From: Taenia hydatigena
Taxonomy: Eukaryota > Platyhelminthes > Cestoda > Cyclophyllidea > Taeniidae
Assembly: GCA_036345935.2 (NCBI GenBank)
Contig: JADWOT020001688.1
Location: 1 to 64,000, forward strand
DNA: 64,000 nucleotides
Reading direction: 5' to 3'
Both the position numbers and the translations under genes were made by a program. Below the pieces are notes generated by a model that searched no databases, was not told where the DNA came from, and was given only the letters and a program-made list of their open reading frames with translations. Numbering within the stretch: the stretch's first letter is position 1; every line of letters begins with the position of its first letter. Below, in pieces: positions 1 to 11,689 of the stretch.

Positions 1-1300
1 TGCACGGGGCACAAACGGTGAAAGACAATGCAAGGCACAATACATGGGACCCTGTTGAGCGTAGTGGGGGAGAAAGGAGACAATCATCAAAGGTGCGTTG
101 CAGTGGAGCATGAGGAAGAAGGAGTCAAGAGGACTCCTCTCCACCCGTTTTGAAGACCTCTTTAGAAGTACTTCTTGTGTGTGCAACTTGGTCCCTAATA
201 TCTACGAGGAAGAACGAGATAGTCTCCTTTTACCTGGTATGGATATACGTCGAGTCGACTAAGCTGGCCAAGTTAATGTTGGGGTTGACTTGGATGGTAA
301 CGCATAAGGCCTGTCAAAATCTAGCTTAGGTAGCCAATCTCGTCTGCTGTGATCCAGTCCAATTTAGTCGGATCTAGTCAGCCTAGTCATGCGAACGCTG
401 CTACAGTGCTTCTAAAGTGGGACATGAATATTAAGCAAGTTATTGCACATCAGTGGGTCTCCTGCTGCTGTTGCTTATTCGGTGAATCAAAACACATTTA
501 AGAGACAAGAAAAGTAAGTGCAGCATAGTAAGCGTAGTGCAGGGCTAAATTGAATAAGAGAATGGACGACTTACCCAAAAGAAGAAATAAGCTTTTCTGA
601 TGCGCATCATAAGCCTACGCATGGATGAAGCGTTGCCTTGCACTACAGAGACAATAGCGATGCGTGCATTTTTTGGTAGAAGTGAAGGTAACATGCATGC
701 TCGGCTAGAAAAAAACAAAAGCAACGAATGAAATAGAGATAAAGGGACAAATAGACGCAAAAATGAAATAGAGGAAGGGTAGGAGAGAGGGATGGGGTTT
801 GAAAATGGGTATCGTAAGATGTGCCTGCACATCACTGTAGTGCGACATGCCTTATTTTTTCCCTCTTTCCCACCCATCCATAAACCGATTTATTTGCTCA
901 CTCATCTAGCCATGAGATCAGGTAAAATATTAAGAAATTAATTTAGAAAAAGGATCTCGAATTGTGTTACGAGTACTAAACTCGAAGCGGTTGATCACAG
1001 TTTCCCTTTCCCATGCGATATACACAGGGCACCGGGTATGATAGCATTAAAGTAGCGCATGTAAGTGAAGCAAGGGAGAGAAAAGGAAAAATATTGTAAG
1101 AGACGAGAGAGAGAGGGCTCAGTAGCATAACTTACCCTTACTTTCTATGATATTTATCCGCTATAGCCCTCTGACGTCTCTTGAATGACGAGGTGGGAAG
1201 GTGAGAGTAAAAAGGGGAAGGAGATGATAAGAATTGGAGAATGAAGAGAGGACTGGCGTAGGGAAGGAAAAAATCGGACGGAAGAACTGGCAAATAGTTA
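1..1300 (+). repeat. Long repeat family, copy A, first part
   Basis: The first ~540 bases match 41.55-42.11 kb (same strand), 35.13-35.4 kb (same strand) and the reverse complement of 62.14-61.48 kb. Shared landmarks include the words CACAAACGGT (or CACAAACAGT), TCCCTAATATCTACG (or TCTGCG), CAGTCCAAATTAGTC and ACATGAATATTA followed by CAAGTT. From about 540 the similarity to copies B and D continues (purine-rich block, then a word like CACTCATCTAACCATG, then CCATGCGATATACAC). No long open frame is convincing here. The element type is unknown: no terminal repeats, reverse transcriptase or transposase were recognised. Confidence 0.75.
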
Positions 1301-1689
1301 AAGCAGGCTTCATTGCGGAAGACGATTCAAGGCGTAGAAGAGGATGTCCAACGGTTTGTTTTGCGAATGACCTCTTCTAATCCGACGCGTGCGAATTTAT
1401 TGGTAGCACGTGTCGTGTGATGTCGGCTTTTGACAGCATCCCTTGCAGGTAGTTTTGTGGAAGTAGGCATCACTTGACTTTGTTCTCTTCTACATTAGGC
1501 GAATTATGTGCATCATTGAGAAGGATCACCAGCACTACTGTGCTTTGTTTCGACTGCATTGCCTTTATGGACCTGCTTGCCCTCGGTCATTTTACTTCTG
1601 ATGTTCCCTTTTTGGTTGACACTTTTAGGGTATTTCCGAACAGCAAGGGCTATGAATTAAGTAGAGAAATTAGCGACTTATCCCTGACG

Positions 1690-2270
1690 ATCGCCATAAG
1701 GCTAAGAAAGGTACGTTTAAGGTCAGCCGTTGCCTTGTACCAGGGAGAACAAAGGCGCTGACTGCGCCTCTTTTGTATGGAGGAGGCACAAGGTTTGTTC
1801 ACCTGAATGGAACATAAGAATGGTTGGGTGAGAGGTGAAGATGGGACTAACAGAAGAGAAGTAAAGGAAGAATCGAGGAAAGGTCATCAGATGTATCTGT
1901 ACAGTGTTGTGGCACTGTGTCCCCTATTCCCTCCCCTCTTTCTTCCATAATTGTCTGAGCCCATTTGCCTGACCATGTGTTCGAGTGAAGCATTTAGGAA
2001 TCTATTTTTTAAAGAATATGAGTTTCTTTTATGCAACACACCCGTGGATGTAACCCGTAGTTTTACCGCGATGGGTCAGATAAACTAGGATACCATTGCG
2101 ACAATTCTGAACTGATGCATGCGAACGGTGGGAAGGTAAGGAAAACATAACTAACCCTTATTTCTTGTGAATTCTTTTTTGGCTCTCTGACGCTTTTTGA
2201 ATAGCAAACTGAAAGGTTAGAGGAGTTACAGGCGAGACCGAGAGAGAGAGAGAGACGTTGGATGTGGATG
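1690..2270 (+). repeat. Tandem partial repeat inside copy A
   Basis: This block repeats about 600-1250 at an offset of roughly 1.0-1.1 kb: CGTTGCCTTG occurs at 631 and again at 1728, and a purine-rich block, a pyrimidine-rich block and AACTTACCCTTA or AACTAACCCTTA (about 1130 and 2150) follow in the same order. Copies B and D appear to lack the second unit. A short GA-rich tract lies near 1104-1114 in the first unit and a longer one at 2240-2255 in the second. Confidence 0.55.
2240..2255. repeat. (GA)n microsatellite
   Basis: Sixteen bases of uninterrupted alternating GA. Confidence 0.9.
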
Positions 2271-3949
2271 ATTAGAAGTAGACCGAATATGAGCACACTC
2301 CGACCGCGTATCACTTCCGATAGCGACTGACAAATCTACCCTTCTGCCAGTCCTTATTCTTGCGCTCAGGTGAATGCTTTTTGCTACACTGTTTGCATCT
2401 CCACCAAAACAATCCCCCACCTAGCTGCAAAAGTGTCTATCCCATTGCCTGCTTTGCGTAACAACGGCTGCTTAGCACGATTTCATTTGTGCTGACATTC
2501 CACCTCAAATTCAACAGTTTCGAGATGTAAGATGCTGCAAAAACAGAATAGGGAAGGAAAGGAGATGATTTGGTTGGCATTTGCCTAACCTCTCTACAAA
2601 GCACAAATCTTCAAACACCTAATATCTAGTAATGTGAAAACACACACACGGTAATCTATCCAAACATCCACGCGGCGAAATCGAGGGTCCACACCCTCAG
2701 TTATATCAGGTTGCTTTCAATGTTTACAATAAACTTCTTCTTGTTATGCGCAATGGTTAGACACTTTAGATACCTTTAGATAGCGTGGATATTGGAATAA
2801 GAACGGACTATCAAACCCTTACCTTTATAAAAACAATGCTGGTGACTGATCGTATAGCTGCATTTCTTTTACGAGGAACTGCGACACCAGAAAGGTGTAT
2901 ACTCATGCCAATAAAATTGCATGCAAGAAGTGCTTTGTTCGGTCCATAACTGGCAAGGCTCCATCATTTTGAAGGCTAACTCTTGCTAGACTATTTTTTT
3001 CCTCCCGGAGCTCAAAGGCAAGCGGTACAACAGGGCATTCATGCATAGCTCTGGATAAGTGAAAAGGGTGAACCCTACTAATATCGGACTGCTGAGGGCT
3101 TTCACCAAAGGTGCACAATGTGATGGCTGGGATTTAAGCCTACGACGGGCTCTTTTTGCATACAGGGCTACATTTCATGCAGCAATTAATATTTTACTGC
3201 AAATTAGACTTACAGGCCGTGAAATGAGTGTCTCCTAGTATCTTTGCATCAAGTACGGAGGTAGCAGCAAACAGTGCCTAGGGTCTGTAGTGAGTCCAAG
3301 AGAAGGCACAAGTAAACTTGTAGCATCACACGCAAGCACCCACGACTCTCCTACATGAGCCAGAAGAAGCATCAAAGCAGGCAAATTTTGGAATAACGTC
3401 TATCGAGACGGAAAATTGGTACGCGATTTCAGACCACTTTTGAGATGCAATGTTCATCACCTTTGGGATAAAGATTTAGTTTCAGTTAGAAGTGTTTTAT
3501 CCACATCGCACTGCTAGGTTTATAGCCACTAACCATCCAAAATTACATCTACCATTCTACAAAGGCTCGCCACCTATTGGATATGAAAATGAGTTTGCAC
3601 ACTAATGACTGGTAGAAAGGCATCCAACACGGGCCAGTAAGACTAGTGACTGGCGCAATACTTTTGTCGTTGAAATGGATACTTGGGAGACGAGGATGCA
3701 GCCACCGCGTATTTGGTGACGAAAATTTTGTTAGAAATCACAGAAGGAGAGAGGAGATGGTATCCCGAGCAAGCTAACTTTATACTTTGGTAAGTCAACT
3801 CCAACCAAGCTTTCAGATGATTTTAAGGCAGAAGGCAAGGAAACAAGAGGGTGACGCGCTGTGTCCTTATCTATTGCGTAATAATTGTGGCGACAGAGAC
3901 TGCACTGTTACTGTCCAAAAAAGCTGTATCTATCTACTTTTGTAGCCTT
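2271..3949. other. No gene seen
   Basis: No recognisable coding sequence. It contains a short CA tract near 2641-2649. From its position this should correspond to part of copies B and D, but I could not align it by eye. Confidence 0.5.
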
Positions 3950-4230
3950 CTGGGACTTCCTTGAAGGCAAAAGAAAGGGGGAAGAGTTTTAATGCATATT
4001 ATACATATATATAATTTACAGAAGGAATGGAGCTGCTGGCATGGCCCAGAGGCTGGCCCACGCGGCACCTCCGAAGGGCCAACTTTGTGACCGAGACCAA
4101 AACTGTCAGTCTAAACAAACGAAGAATTACACCTGTCATCTATGTTAATAAGTTTGTAAAAAAATATCCAGCTCGCTCGAGGATGGCGCTTAAATTTCCA
4201 TATGCAGTGCTTGACAATTAAGCATCCTTT
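3950..4230 (+). repeat. SINE-like element, copy 1 (inside copy A)
   Basis: This is one member of a four-copy family (others at 38.51, 40.74 and 43.98 kb, all on the plus strand). Shared order: a block like CTTCCTTGAAGGCAAAAGAA, an AT-rich spacer, CTGCTGGCATGGC(T/C)CAGAGG, CCCACGCGGC, GCCA(C/A)CTNTGTGACC, then AGTCTAAACAAACGAAG (AGTTCTAACAACCAAAG in copy 2). The TGGCTCAGAGG word fits a tRNA-type pol III A box, and the GTTC(A/T)AAC word about 60-70 bases later loosely fits a B box. A tRNA-derived SINE is therefore an inference. Its presence here and not at the matching place in copy D suggests insertion after A and D separated. Confidence 0.55.
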
Positions 4231-4259
4231 TTTAATTAAGTAGTAAAGCCTGCATAATG

Positions 4260-6400
4260 CATAGTGTTTTTATAATGGTCTGCAACTTCCTGCAATTGTG
4301 TTCTAATTTCAACTTATTTTATTTTCGATGAGAAACTAGATTTAGTTTGTTACTATTGTGTAGATAAATTTTGGCGGTATTTCCTGAGTTAAAGTTGACT
4401 AGGTATTTTTATGAAAGTGTCAAGTATTTTCTGGAATAAAATGTAATTATTCGACAGTGGTTGTTCTAGTTTGGCAGTTTCAAGGTCATCAGTCTGCCGA
4501 TATGGTTAGCGCGTTGCGTATTTTGATTGCTGCAGTATTTTGGTTGGGTAAGCTTCGCTGGCTTAAGAACGAGAGCAACTGCTTTATTTTAGGCTTCAAG
4601 TGACATCAATGATGACTAGCCGAACCTTAAGGATGACAAAAATGCGCCCGCCTGTGGTAACGTATCTGGTAAGCACCAAGGGATTACCGAAATGCCGAAT
4701 TCACATTTCGAATTCTCTCGTGCTCTCTACTCCAGCCTAGAAGTTGGTGTGATCTGTGCCTTGTCTCAATAAATTCGTAGTGTATCCTTTTCTCAAAGTT
4801 CATTCACAAATGCAATGTGGCAGCCACATTGTCCTAATTGTTGCAGTAATCGTGTCCGTGAAATTTGTCGTGCTTAACGGATGCAGATGCAACTGTTGTG
4901 TCCTCCTTTATTATCCACCGATGAACCGAATGTCGCCCACTGTAACTTTAGTAGACTCGATCGGAACATGCCTAAGCTGTGGTCGTAAAAAATTCTGCTG
5001 CGACTGAGACGTCAACGTTCAGCCGACCCCATCGTCGCACAGCGTGTCAATCCGCCACCTTGATTGGCCTCGCTTCTTTAAGTCTCTGTTTGTTCCTGCA
5101 GATATGAGGATGTTCTTTAAATGGCGCATTTGGTGACACAGATGATGGATAGATGTAAGCATCGAATTTTACCGCGTGAAACCGGAATGACTGAACAAAT
5201 GAATCGGCATATCAGTTGTTTTCTCCGAGTGTGCAAAAGACAAGCATATGGTTGAGACCGCGCCGCCGCTGAAGGGCCTTTTGGCTCCTCCTTTGTGGTG
5301 TGGCGGGCAGAAAAGGCCATGTGAACGAGCGTGGTGGTTAAGGATGCATGGGGGAAGTGACTTGCCGATTTATAGGTGCGTACAAATGCGCATTTATTTG
5401 TATTGAAAAACTTCCATTTATGCATGGCATTTGTTGTATATGCGCCTTGATGAGGGGTTGTATCTGAGTGCAGGATGTAGTGTTTTGCATCAGCCATCGT
5501 CACCGTCTGTTCGGCGGGGATCAAACGCTGCTTTAGGAAGAACCATGTCTCTTCTTACTTATTTTCCACGCGTTCCACTTTTTTACTGCCATCAATTGCT
5601 TAGATGTTTTCACCCACCGCTGGTATATTTTAACTATGGTTAGTTCTAGATTTTGTGCCAATTGGCATCTGGTCATACCACTGGCTGAATTTGTCTATCT
5701 TGCGCTTTTTGGCTCGGCTTTCCAGTTGGAAGGGCAGATGGAGCACTTTTGTCCATTACCCGTATTGTCATTCTAACCTAACAAAGAAAGGTTGCTAAGG
5801 GGGATTTAATGAATATGCCCGTGCATTTGAAGAACTCAACTTGGGACAAGTTGCTTGCGTTTGTTACAAAGTATGCTAATCTCGTAGTTACTGGATTAAG
5901 TGTACTTCAAACTTGTAGATAATATGCTGCGATTTGAGTCATTGCATATGTAGGCATTTACAATGGACTGTAGTTGTCATCTCCAAATAAGTGCTCTTAT
6001 TTTCGAGTTTATACAGTAGCATAGCATTACGCTCCATTGTATGAAGCTAGTATGTTCTAATTAGTTTACTTGTGGTTAAAAAGCTTGCTGCTGCTTTGCT
6101 GTTTCTCACTGTTTTGTGGAGTTGGGGAGAGCCATTTCGTAATTTATTGTCCATCTTTACGCGCGCTCAAATCTTGCTGAATATCAAGCAATTCCGTAGG
6201 TTCCTTTCTACTGATGTTAGTATGTAAACAAGCAAGAAGCCATGGGAGAGGACGCGACTTTGACTGTTTGGTGTTACTTGTGTGAACCACTGAACTGTGC
6301 ACGTTTGTTATTATCAAAAGAAGCATCTTAGCATGCCCGTGTTCGAAGTACTTATGATTGAAGTGTTTATTGGGAACGTATTGTCGCGACGGGGGAGGGA
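4260..6400 (+). pseudogene. Decayed coding region of copy A (unrecognised protein)
   Basis: This segment matches the reverse complement of about 59,040-56,845 almost continuously; paired points are 4743/58,536, 5376/57,820, 5809/57,384 and 6378/56,858. The most gene-like part is 5543-5776: 77 codons open to a TAA, in the same frame as copy D, with shared peptides such as FCANWHLVIPLAEF (FCAHWHLVMPLAEF in D). Hydrophobic stretches suggest membrane segments. Upstream, AKDKHMV here matches AKDRYFV in D, and HGGSDLPI matches HGGSDSPI. Farther upstream the matching frame is full of stops in this copy, so it is not functional as a whole. There is a 2-base shift near 5540 relative to D. I do not recognise the protein family. 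Confidence 0.6.
5543..5776 (+). pseudogene. Shared open frame, copy A version (C-terminal part of unknown membrane-type protein)
   Basis: There is no ATG at the left end; the frame is entered from upstream, probably after a 2-base frame break near 5540. The residues begin CLFLLIFHAFHFF, continue with INCLDVF, then FCANWHLVIPLAEF, AFQLEGQM, and end at TTC-TAA. Copy D ends at the same TTC-TAA (57,421-57,419). Where copy A has CAG (Q), copy D has TAG, so A keeps the longer reading here. Two hydrophobic stretches are visible. The family is not recognised. I read this as the decayed 3' part of a coding sequence rather than a working gene. Confidence 0.45.
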
Positions 6401-7905
6401 ATCGAGCTTAACGTCAAATGCCGAGTAGTCTGAATTTCTATTTGCTTCGTATTCTTATCAACGATGTGTGTTAGATTCTATGCTAAATATGGCGGTTTTG
6501 AATTGACGTGCGCAGCTGAGCTTCTTACTGGTCGCCTTGCCTCCGTATAGTGAGATCGGCACTGCAAAGCAGGTTAGTTAGACCTAAGGACAATTCGTTA
6601 GCCATCTAGAAGGCAAATTCCCAGGATTAAAAGGCGCTCCTGTGTTAATTCATCTTTTGTTTGTGCTTGTCACCACTGCGTCAGCATGCCTTCAGACTAC
6701 CCGTTCCATCATTACTAACCGTGGCTGTCTATTGATGGGTGAGATCGTTGATACGGTCGTGCAATGATCAGATGGGTATGTTTGCACACCTGTGCGTTTA
6801 CTTTGGCCTTGTAGGACAATAAGTCTCAGCGAAGACGTGATTCAGAAAGCAATTACTAAAAGGAAGAAATCGCAATCAATTGTAAGCCATTGGTGAACAG
6901 GTGGATACCAATAAAACCATGCTAAGATGATAAAATTTTGATTGTAAGGTACTGATCAAGCCACTTCGTTCATGCAAAAGGGAATTTTGGGAAGTGGACT
7001 GATTTTTGAATCTTGAAAATAAAATGGAACATAGACCTAACTCTGATTGGCATTACCGCCGTCCGCCTCGATAGGTTAAGCGTTGTCATCGCTCATGTAT
7101 GTGATGCATCGACCTGTGTAGACTCTCACCTCCGAAACAATTCATTTTGGTGGCTTTTAACTCCACGCATAGCTTTCACGAGAACATCTTTACAAGAAAA
7201 CAGTTTATTTGTTTATTTTTGAAAAAAAAATGAGGCTCACGAAGTGGCTTCCATCAAAGCATACTATGGGAACTACAAAGCAGTTGGAACAACAAAATAC
7301 CAATATCATAGGTACCAAGTGAAATACAGGTAAAATCAGTCGACAGACGCTTTATAAAAGTAGAAGCCAAAAACTCGTTTTTTAGTTCTACTAATTTCTT
7401 GATATTCTCATCTTCACCATCGTGCTTATGATCTGTTTCAGTAACAAGCTGATTTTTGAGCGACACTGTTGGAGCCCAAACTGACTGCTTGTGCCTCAAC
7501 AACATATCACCACCGATTTGGTACGGGGTAAAGGGAACCCTGCATCTGCCTTGTCACTGAGCCTCAGCTAATGCCTGGCGTACATGAGGCTGTTCTGCGG
7601 TTGGCAGTGTGAAGAAGTTTGAATCAGGCATAGGCCTGCTGGCAGCAAGCTGCTAAAGAATTATGTAATTTGGGATTAAGAACACGCTTGCTGGAAGTTG
7701 TTGATACGCGCTTGGTGTTAGAAACGGTTGCTGCACTTGTGGTTGTGGCAGCTCTTGACGCAACTTTGACGACGTATCGAATAGAGGTGGGTTCGGCGTT
7801 GGGAAGGTCGGCAACGTAGTGGCAGATTGAAGTTTGCCTGAGCTTTCACCTTGCTTTAAAGGTAAAGATAATTCCAAGCAGGATGCCTATTGTAGTACAG
7901 ACTTC
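6401..7905. other. No gene seen
   Basis: Similarity to copy D fades at about 6.4 kb. Short open frames (for example 7013-7222 plus and 7254-7505 minus) have no recognisable motif and are within chance length. Confidence 0.5.
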
Positions 7906-8130
7906 GTAGGGTTAGCCGATAGCTATCCGAAAATACTGGAACTACTTGAGTTTGCAAGTAGAATCTTAGTAAAGTAAAATTGTAAGGCAATATTGACCCT
8001 TGCCCCGAATCATCCACCATCATTGCAGATACGATTGGCCAGCAGGTTAGTAAAATGGTGACTGATCAACAAGCAGGTGATCCAAGTGTGACTCAGCTGA
8101 AACACAGCGACACCCGCGTAAGTAAACCTT
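7906..8130 (+). repeat. Repeat R2, copy 1 (partial)
   Basis: It matches about 12.73-12.92 kb and 15.54-15.73 kb on the same strand. Shared words in order: a block like ATACTGGAACTACTTGAGTTTG (GCTGGAACTGCTCAAGTTCG in copy 3), GGCAATATT, then TGCAGATACGAT followed by GTAAAATGGTGAC (GTAAAATAATGACC in copy 2). No coding potential recognised. Confidence 0.5.
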
Positions 8131-10095
8131 ATATTAATATGTCTCTCCATTTCACTAATCTTACTTTTTGTTAGTTTGTATTTAGAGTTAGATGAGAAGA
8201 AGCCCAATGTTTAAAAGGGCCACTGACGTGGTCAAGTCCGTTGTCAATTAAGAGGGCATAAATTGCGAAAATTGAGCAAAACAGAGGGGAGGGTTCGTGG
8301 AATGGTCACTTGCATACCTGACACATGGTCCATCAAGACAAACTTTTTCAGAATTAGAGAACTCTGCAACCAATAATAAGTCATTCCCAGGAATTTTGGA
8401 GCAAAAACTGCGCAAGGAGTCGAAATCATGCTCTGACCCTCCCTTTGTCAAGGCGGTTCTATCTAATGTTAGATGTCCGGGTACCACCAAAACAGCCGTG
8501 GATACCACATGTATAGTGGCTTTTCAATTGCATTTGAGGTGATATAATTGGTGACAAGAGGTATTGGTAATTCGAAAGTAATAATTACCTAGCCTACAAA
8601 TGGAGATAAAGTCACGATCCTTTTCGATGTCAAAGGCTGTTTTTAAAGTGTCGAAAGTGCAGACTGTGGTCCTTTTGTCACTCAGGCAGAATTAAATGCA
8701 CAGCATTGAGCGCTGGGCAAACAAATTCACTTTTTCGTTGTTATGTTTGATGTCACCTTTGGTTACGCCGCTATCACTAAGATGATTAATATACTAATGG
8801 CAAGGTTTTGTTAGTGCTCAATGCTCTTCTGCTAAAACGCTAGATTTTGAAAATGCATTCAAGCCGAAGTAGGCATGAATACTATTCCGATGACATATGA
8901 GTTCAACCAGACGGTCATGTTATTTCATGACAATGTGGCCGCGATTTCGCCCATCGTAAAAGGTAAGTCAGATTCTTCGTCTTCTTCTTGTTTCATCAAC
9001 GCTACATTACCGTTTTCACACAACTAAAATCAAAAGTCGCGCACTGTGATTCACTTCGTGACCTCAAATAATTGAAAGTTTTAGCGTGACATCAAATAGC
9101 AGGTCTCTTATGTTTCCTATGAGTTTATGTTTAATGCATATTCCAAAACTTCAATAAGATCAGACATCAAAATGAATACCAGAAGGTCATTTACGTCAAA
9201 CCAAGTTAGGAAGCAATTTGTTTGGAGCCTAAGTATACGGCAAGCACCACTCAAGGACATTCGTCTAAGGTTCCTTTTATGTTCCACACTGCATGATTTG
9301 TTGGGAAATGTGCAACGACTGCACGATGACATGGACTAGCATGGATGCTAGGAAACCTTTGTTGCTGCCGTTCTTTAAGAAGCGACAAGCGGTTTCCGCA
9401 TCTGTAGGTGTGATGGCACTGCTAGAGCACAGACAGTAGAATGGCTGCACTGACCAGATGTGAATTAAACCACAACCGGACAATCGGAACAAAACCACGT
9501 TCCTTAAGCGCACCCCAATCCCTTCATTTTTTCTCTCAAGATACAAACACGTCTTCTCCTGCAGTACTTTAGCAACAGTTGGAGTCATTATTCACTTCAA
9601 TTCTGCATTAAAGATTCAAGTTACGCCTCAATTAAGAGGACTCTCGCATATATCCGTCACAAATCCATCTTCTGCAGAGAAAACTTGATTTTAACTCCCA
9701 TATCCCCTCCATAGAATAGGTAGTTAAATGATCGCTTTAGTCTTCAGACGGGTGATGACAAAATCAGCAATAAATGGCTGCTACAGAAGTCGGTACTATG
9801 CAACAGAATACAACATTAAGACTGATACCATTTTGAGAGCTCATTTTTAAGGTTTAGCTGCTCGATGTCAGTGATGGCCCTGTCATTATAGGTCCCCACG
9901 GCAGATGGATGACGCCACTGCCAGAGCAGAGTGGTTTTTTTAAATTTGCATTAAATTCCTGACAGATCTCGCATTCTGAACTAGGAGCATTGAAACTTTG
10001 TCGCCCAGACAATCTCTGTGTAATAAGAAGTAGAGAAGCTTATTCAAATAGGGGCGTATATTTTGACCTAGATAAGGAGCTCACATACACATGCA
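8131..10095. other. No gene seen
   Basis: Several short open frames overlap on both strands (8248-8542, 9117-9588), but none has recognisable domains or similarity to other parts of the window. Confidence 0.5.
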
Positions 10096-10600
10096 AGAAA
10101 GAAGAGCAGTAGACACTAAGAGGACTACAAATCACATGTGAGTGCCTGTCACAAAGGTCTCGAAAGCGTTCGTTTATCAGTGGTATGTGCCCATCGTAAG
10201 CAACAGTGGCCAGCAGAAGGTTAAAGAGGTCGAAGTTACACATTTTCTTAGCTGCGAAGATCTCCAAATCAAAGGGATAGTAAGGAGGTTTCAACTTGTA
10301 AGCCACCATTTCCTTACATTTGATCACTTTGGAGAACTCAAGGCGCTTCATGCCATCAATGTTCAAGCGTCTGCTTTAACTGTGTGACACAGGCTTTAAA
10401 TAAGTTGCGTGGATGCGTGGACACGTTTGGCGAACAGCTAGCCGTCTACCGACGTGTGTGCATACATAATGCAGGTCATGAAAATGCCCAGACTGCACAC
10501 ATCCGCTCTCGTCGTGATTGACAACTTATCTTTTATCCTAGGTGTAATGAAGCCGAGTGCTTCAGTGAAGTCTGTCTTTTTAGGAGGTCCCAACTCTCGA
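10096..10600 (-). pseudogene. GRK2/3-like kinase fragment, minus-strand copy
   Basis: Read on the minus strand from about 10,600 down to 10,100, this follows the open frame at 17.94-18.48 kb. The segment GPPKKTDF is retained, followed by a diverged APE-equivalent (FITPRIKDKL), DVCSLGIF (DIRSLGTF in the 17.9 kb copy), a stop, and then NIDGMKRLEF and YKLKPPYYP (DIDGVKRLEF and CKMKPPHQP there). The family role, if intact, would be phosphorylation of activated G-protein-coupled receptors. Here an in-frame TAG after HTSVDG and frame changes between blocks make it a pseudogene. The N-lobe and catalytic loop are absent. It abuts a second fragment in the opposite orientation at about 10,597. Confidence 0.75.
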
Positions 10601-10690
10601 AATACGTTGAGCAGGACCTCCCAAGAAGACCAAATTCACCGAGACATCCGTCTTCATTGCACCTGAGATAAAGGATAAGTTGTATGATGT
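10597..10690 (+). pseudogene. GRK2/3-like kinase fragment, plus-strand copy
   Basis: From about 10,611 the plus strand reads AGPPKKTKF, then FIAPEIKDKL, which matches the activation-loop/APE region of the 17.9 kb copy and of the neighbouring minus-strand fragment. It starts at the same homologous point as the minus copy, so the two run away from each other with almost no spacer. It shares FTE and IKDKL with the minus copy and not with the 17.9 kb copy, so the two are sisters. Similarity is lost after about 10,690. Confidence 0.65.
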
Positions 10691-11685
10691 CAGACATGAC
10701 CGATGCTGCCGGTGATGAGGTTCGCTGCGTGCCCTTTTCTTCTTTCCACAGACTAGCCTTCATGCTTGGCACCAGTTGACAGGTTGACGACTTGTCAAAC
10801 GAGGTCCTAAAGGAGAGTGAAATGAGAAATCATTCCTACGACAGTTTCAGTCCTTCCATTCTTCCTTTGGTTTTGCTTTTGAGACGCTCCTAAAAATGTA
10901 GTGCTTCGCCTACCAAAAGACATGTTATAATGCGCACTTGGACAATTTGGGTTACTAAATCTGCACATCACAAACTTAGCTGTGAATGAAAGTTGCAAGG
11001 AGGTGATGAGATAATGACCACAAATTTGTAAAAGTCATCGGATTCTTGTCTGCATGCACACAAGGCGAACTGCACTCTAATTCTAGCAGGAATCGATGCA
11101 TGGGCAGGGACTGCTTGGGAAACTTCATTTCATCACCCAAGTGCGAAATTTTGCGCGTGGAAATGGTTGCCATGATCGAAGGAGCAGAGATTTCTTTAGC
11201 AACCAAAAGCGAAGTGATTAAATACTCTGAGCGGACTCATATTCAGCACTAGATTGAATGTCAGCAGAGTTCACCAGAGTTGCGACTCGGTCAACACCGA
11301 CTGCTGTTTGATCAACCACCGTGAGCGATGCTGTAACCCTGTTTGCGCTCTGGAATCGGGGCGAGCACAACTAACACAAACTCCATCTCAGCGATTGGCA
11401 TTTTACAAAGCGCGAATACATTAGCACCAACACAACCTCTAATGCACTTCGTTACCGCCTTCTTCTCTTTTAAAGCCTTCATGCGCGGTCACTGCAAATT
11501 ATGCGATGAAGGCTAATTGTTTAAAAAAATGGACTTTTGGTTGAATGTAAATGAAACAGATGCGAGATCGCCAGGAGAGGCAGATTAATATGGTTTGAGT
11601 AAATATGGGCGCGATGCTATGACTTTTTCAATAAAACAGACAAAGTGACGTGCTTGGATGCGTATGAATGTTTACTGATGGATGA
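10691..11685. other. No gene seen
   Basis: Short overlapping open frames only, with no recognisable protein or repeat. Confidence 0.5.
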
Positions 11686-11689
11686 ATGA

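Noticed and set aside
5117..5524. 135-codon minus-strand open frame
   Set aside because: It is the antisense of the decayed coding region of copy A; the sense frame matches copy D over longer stretches and explains the conservation.
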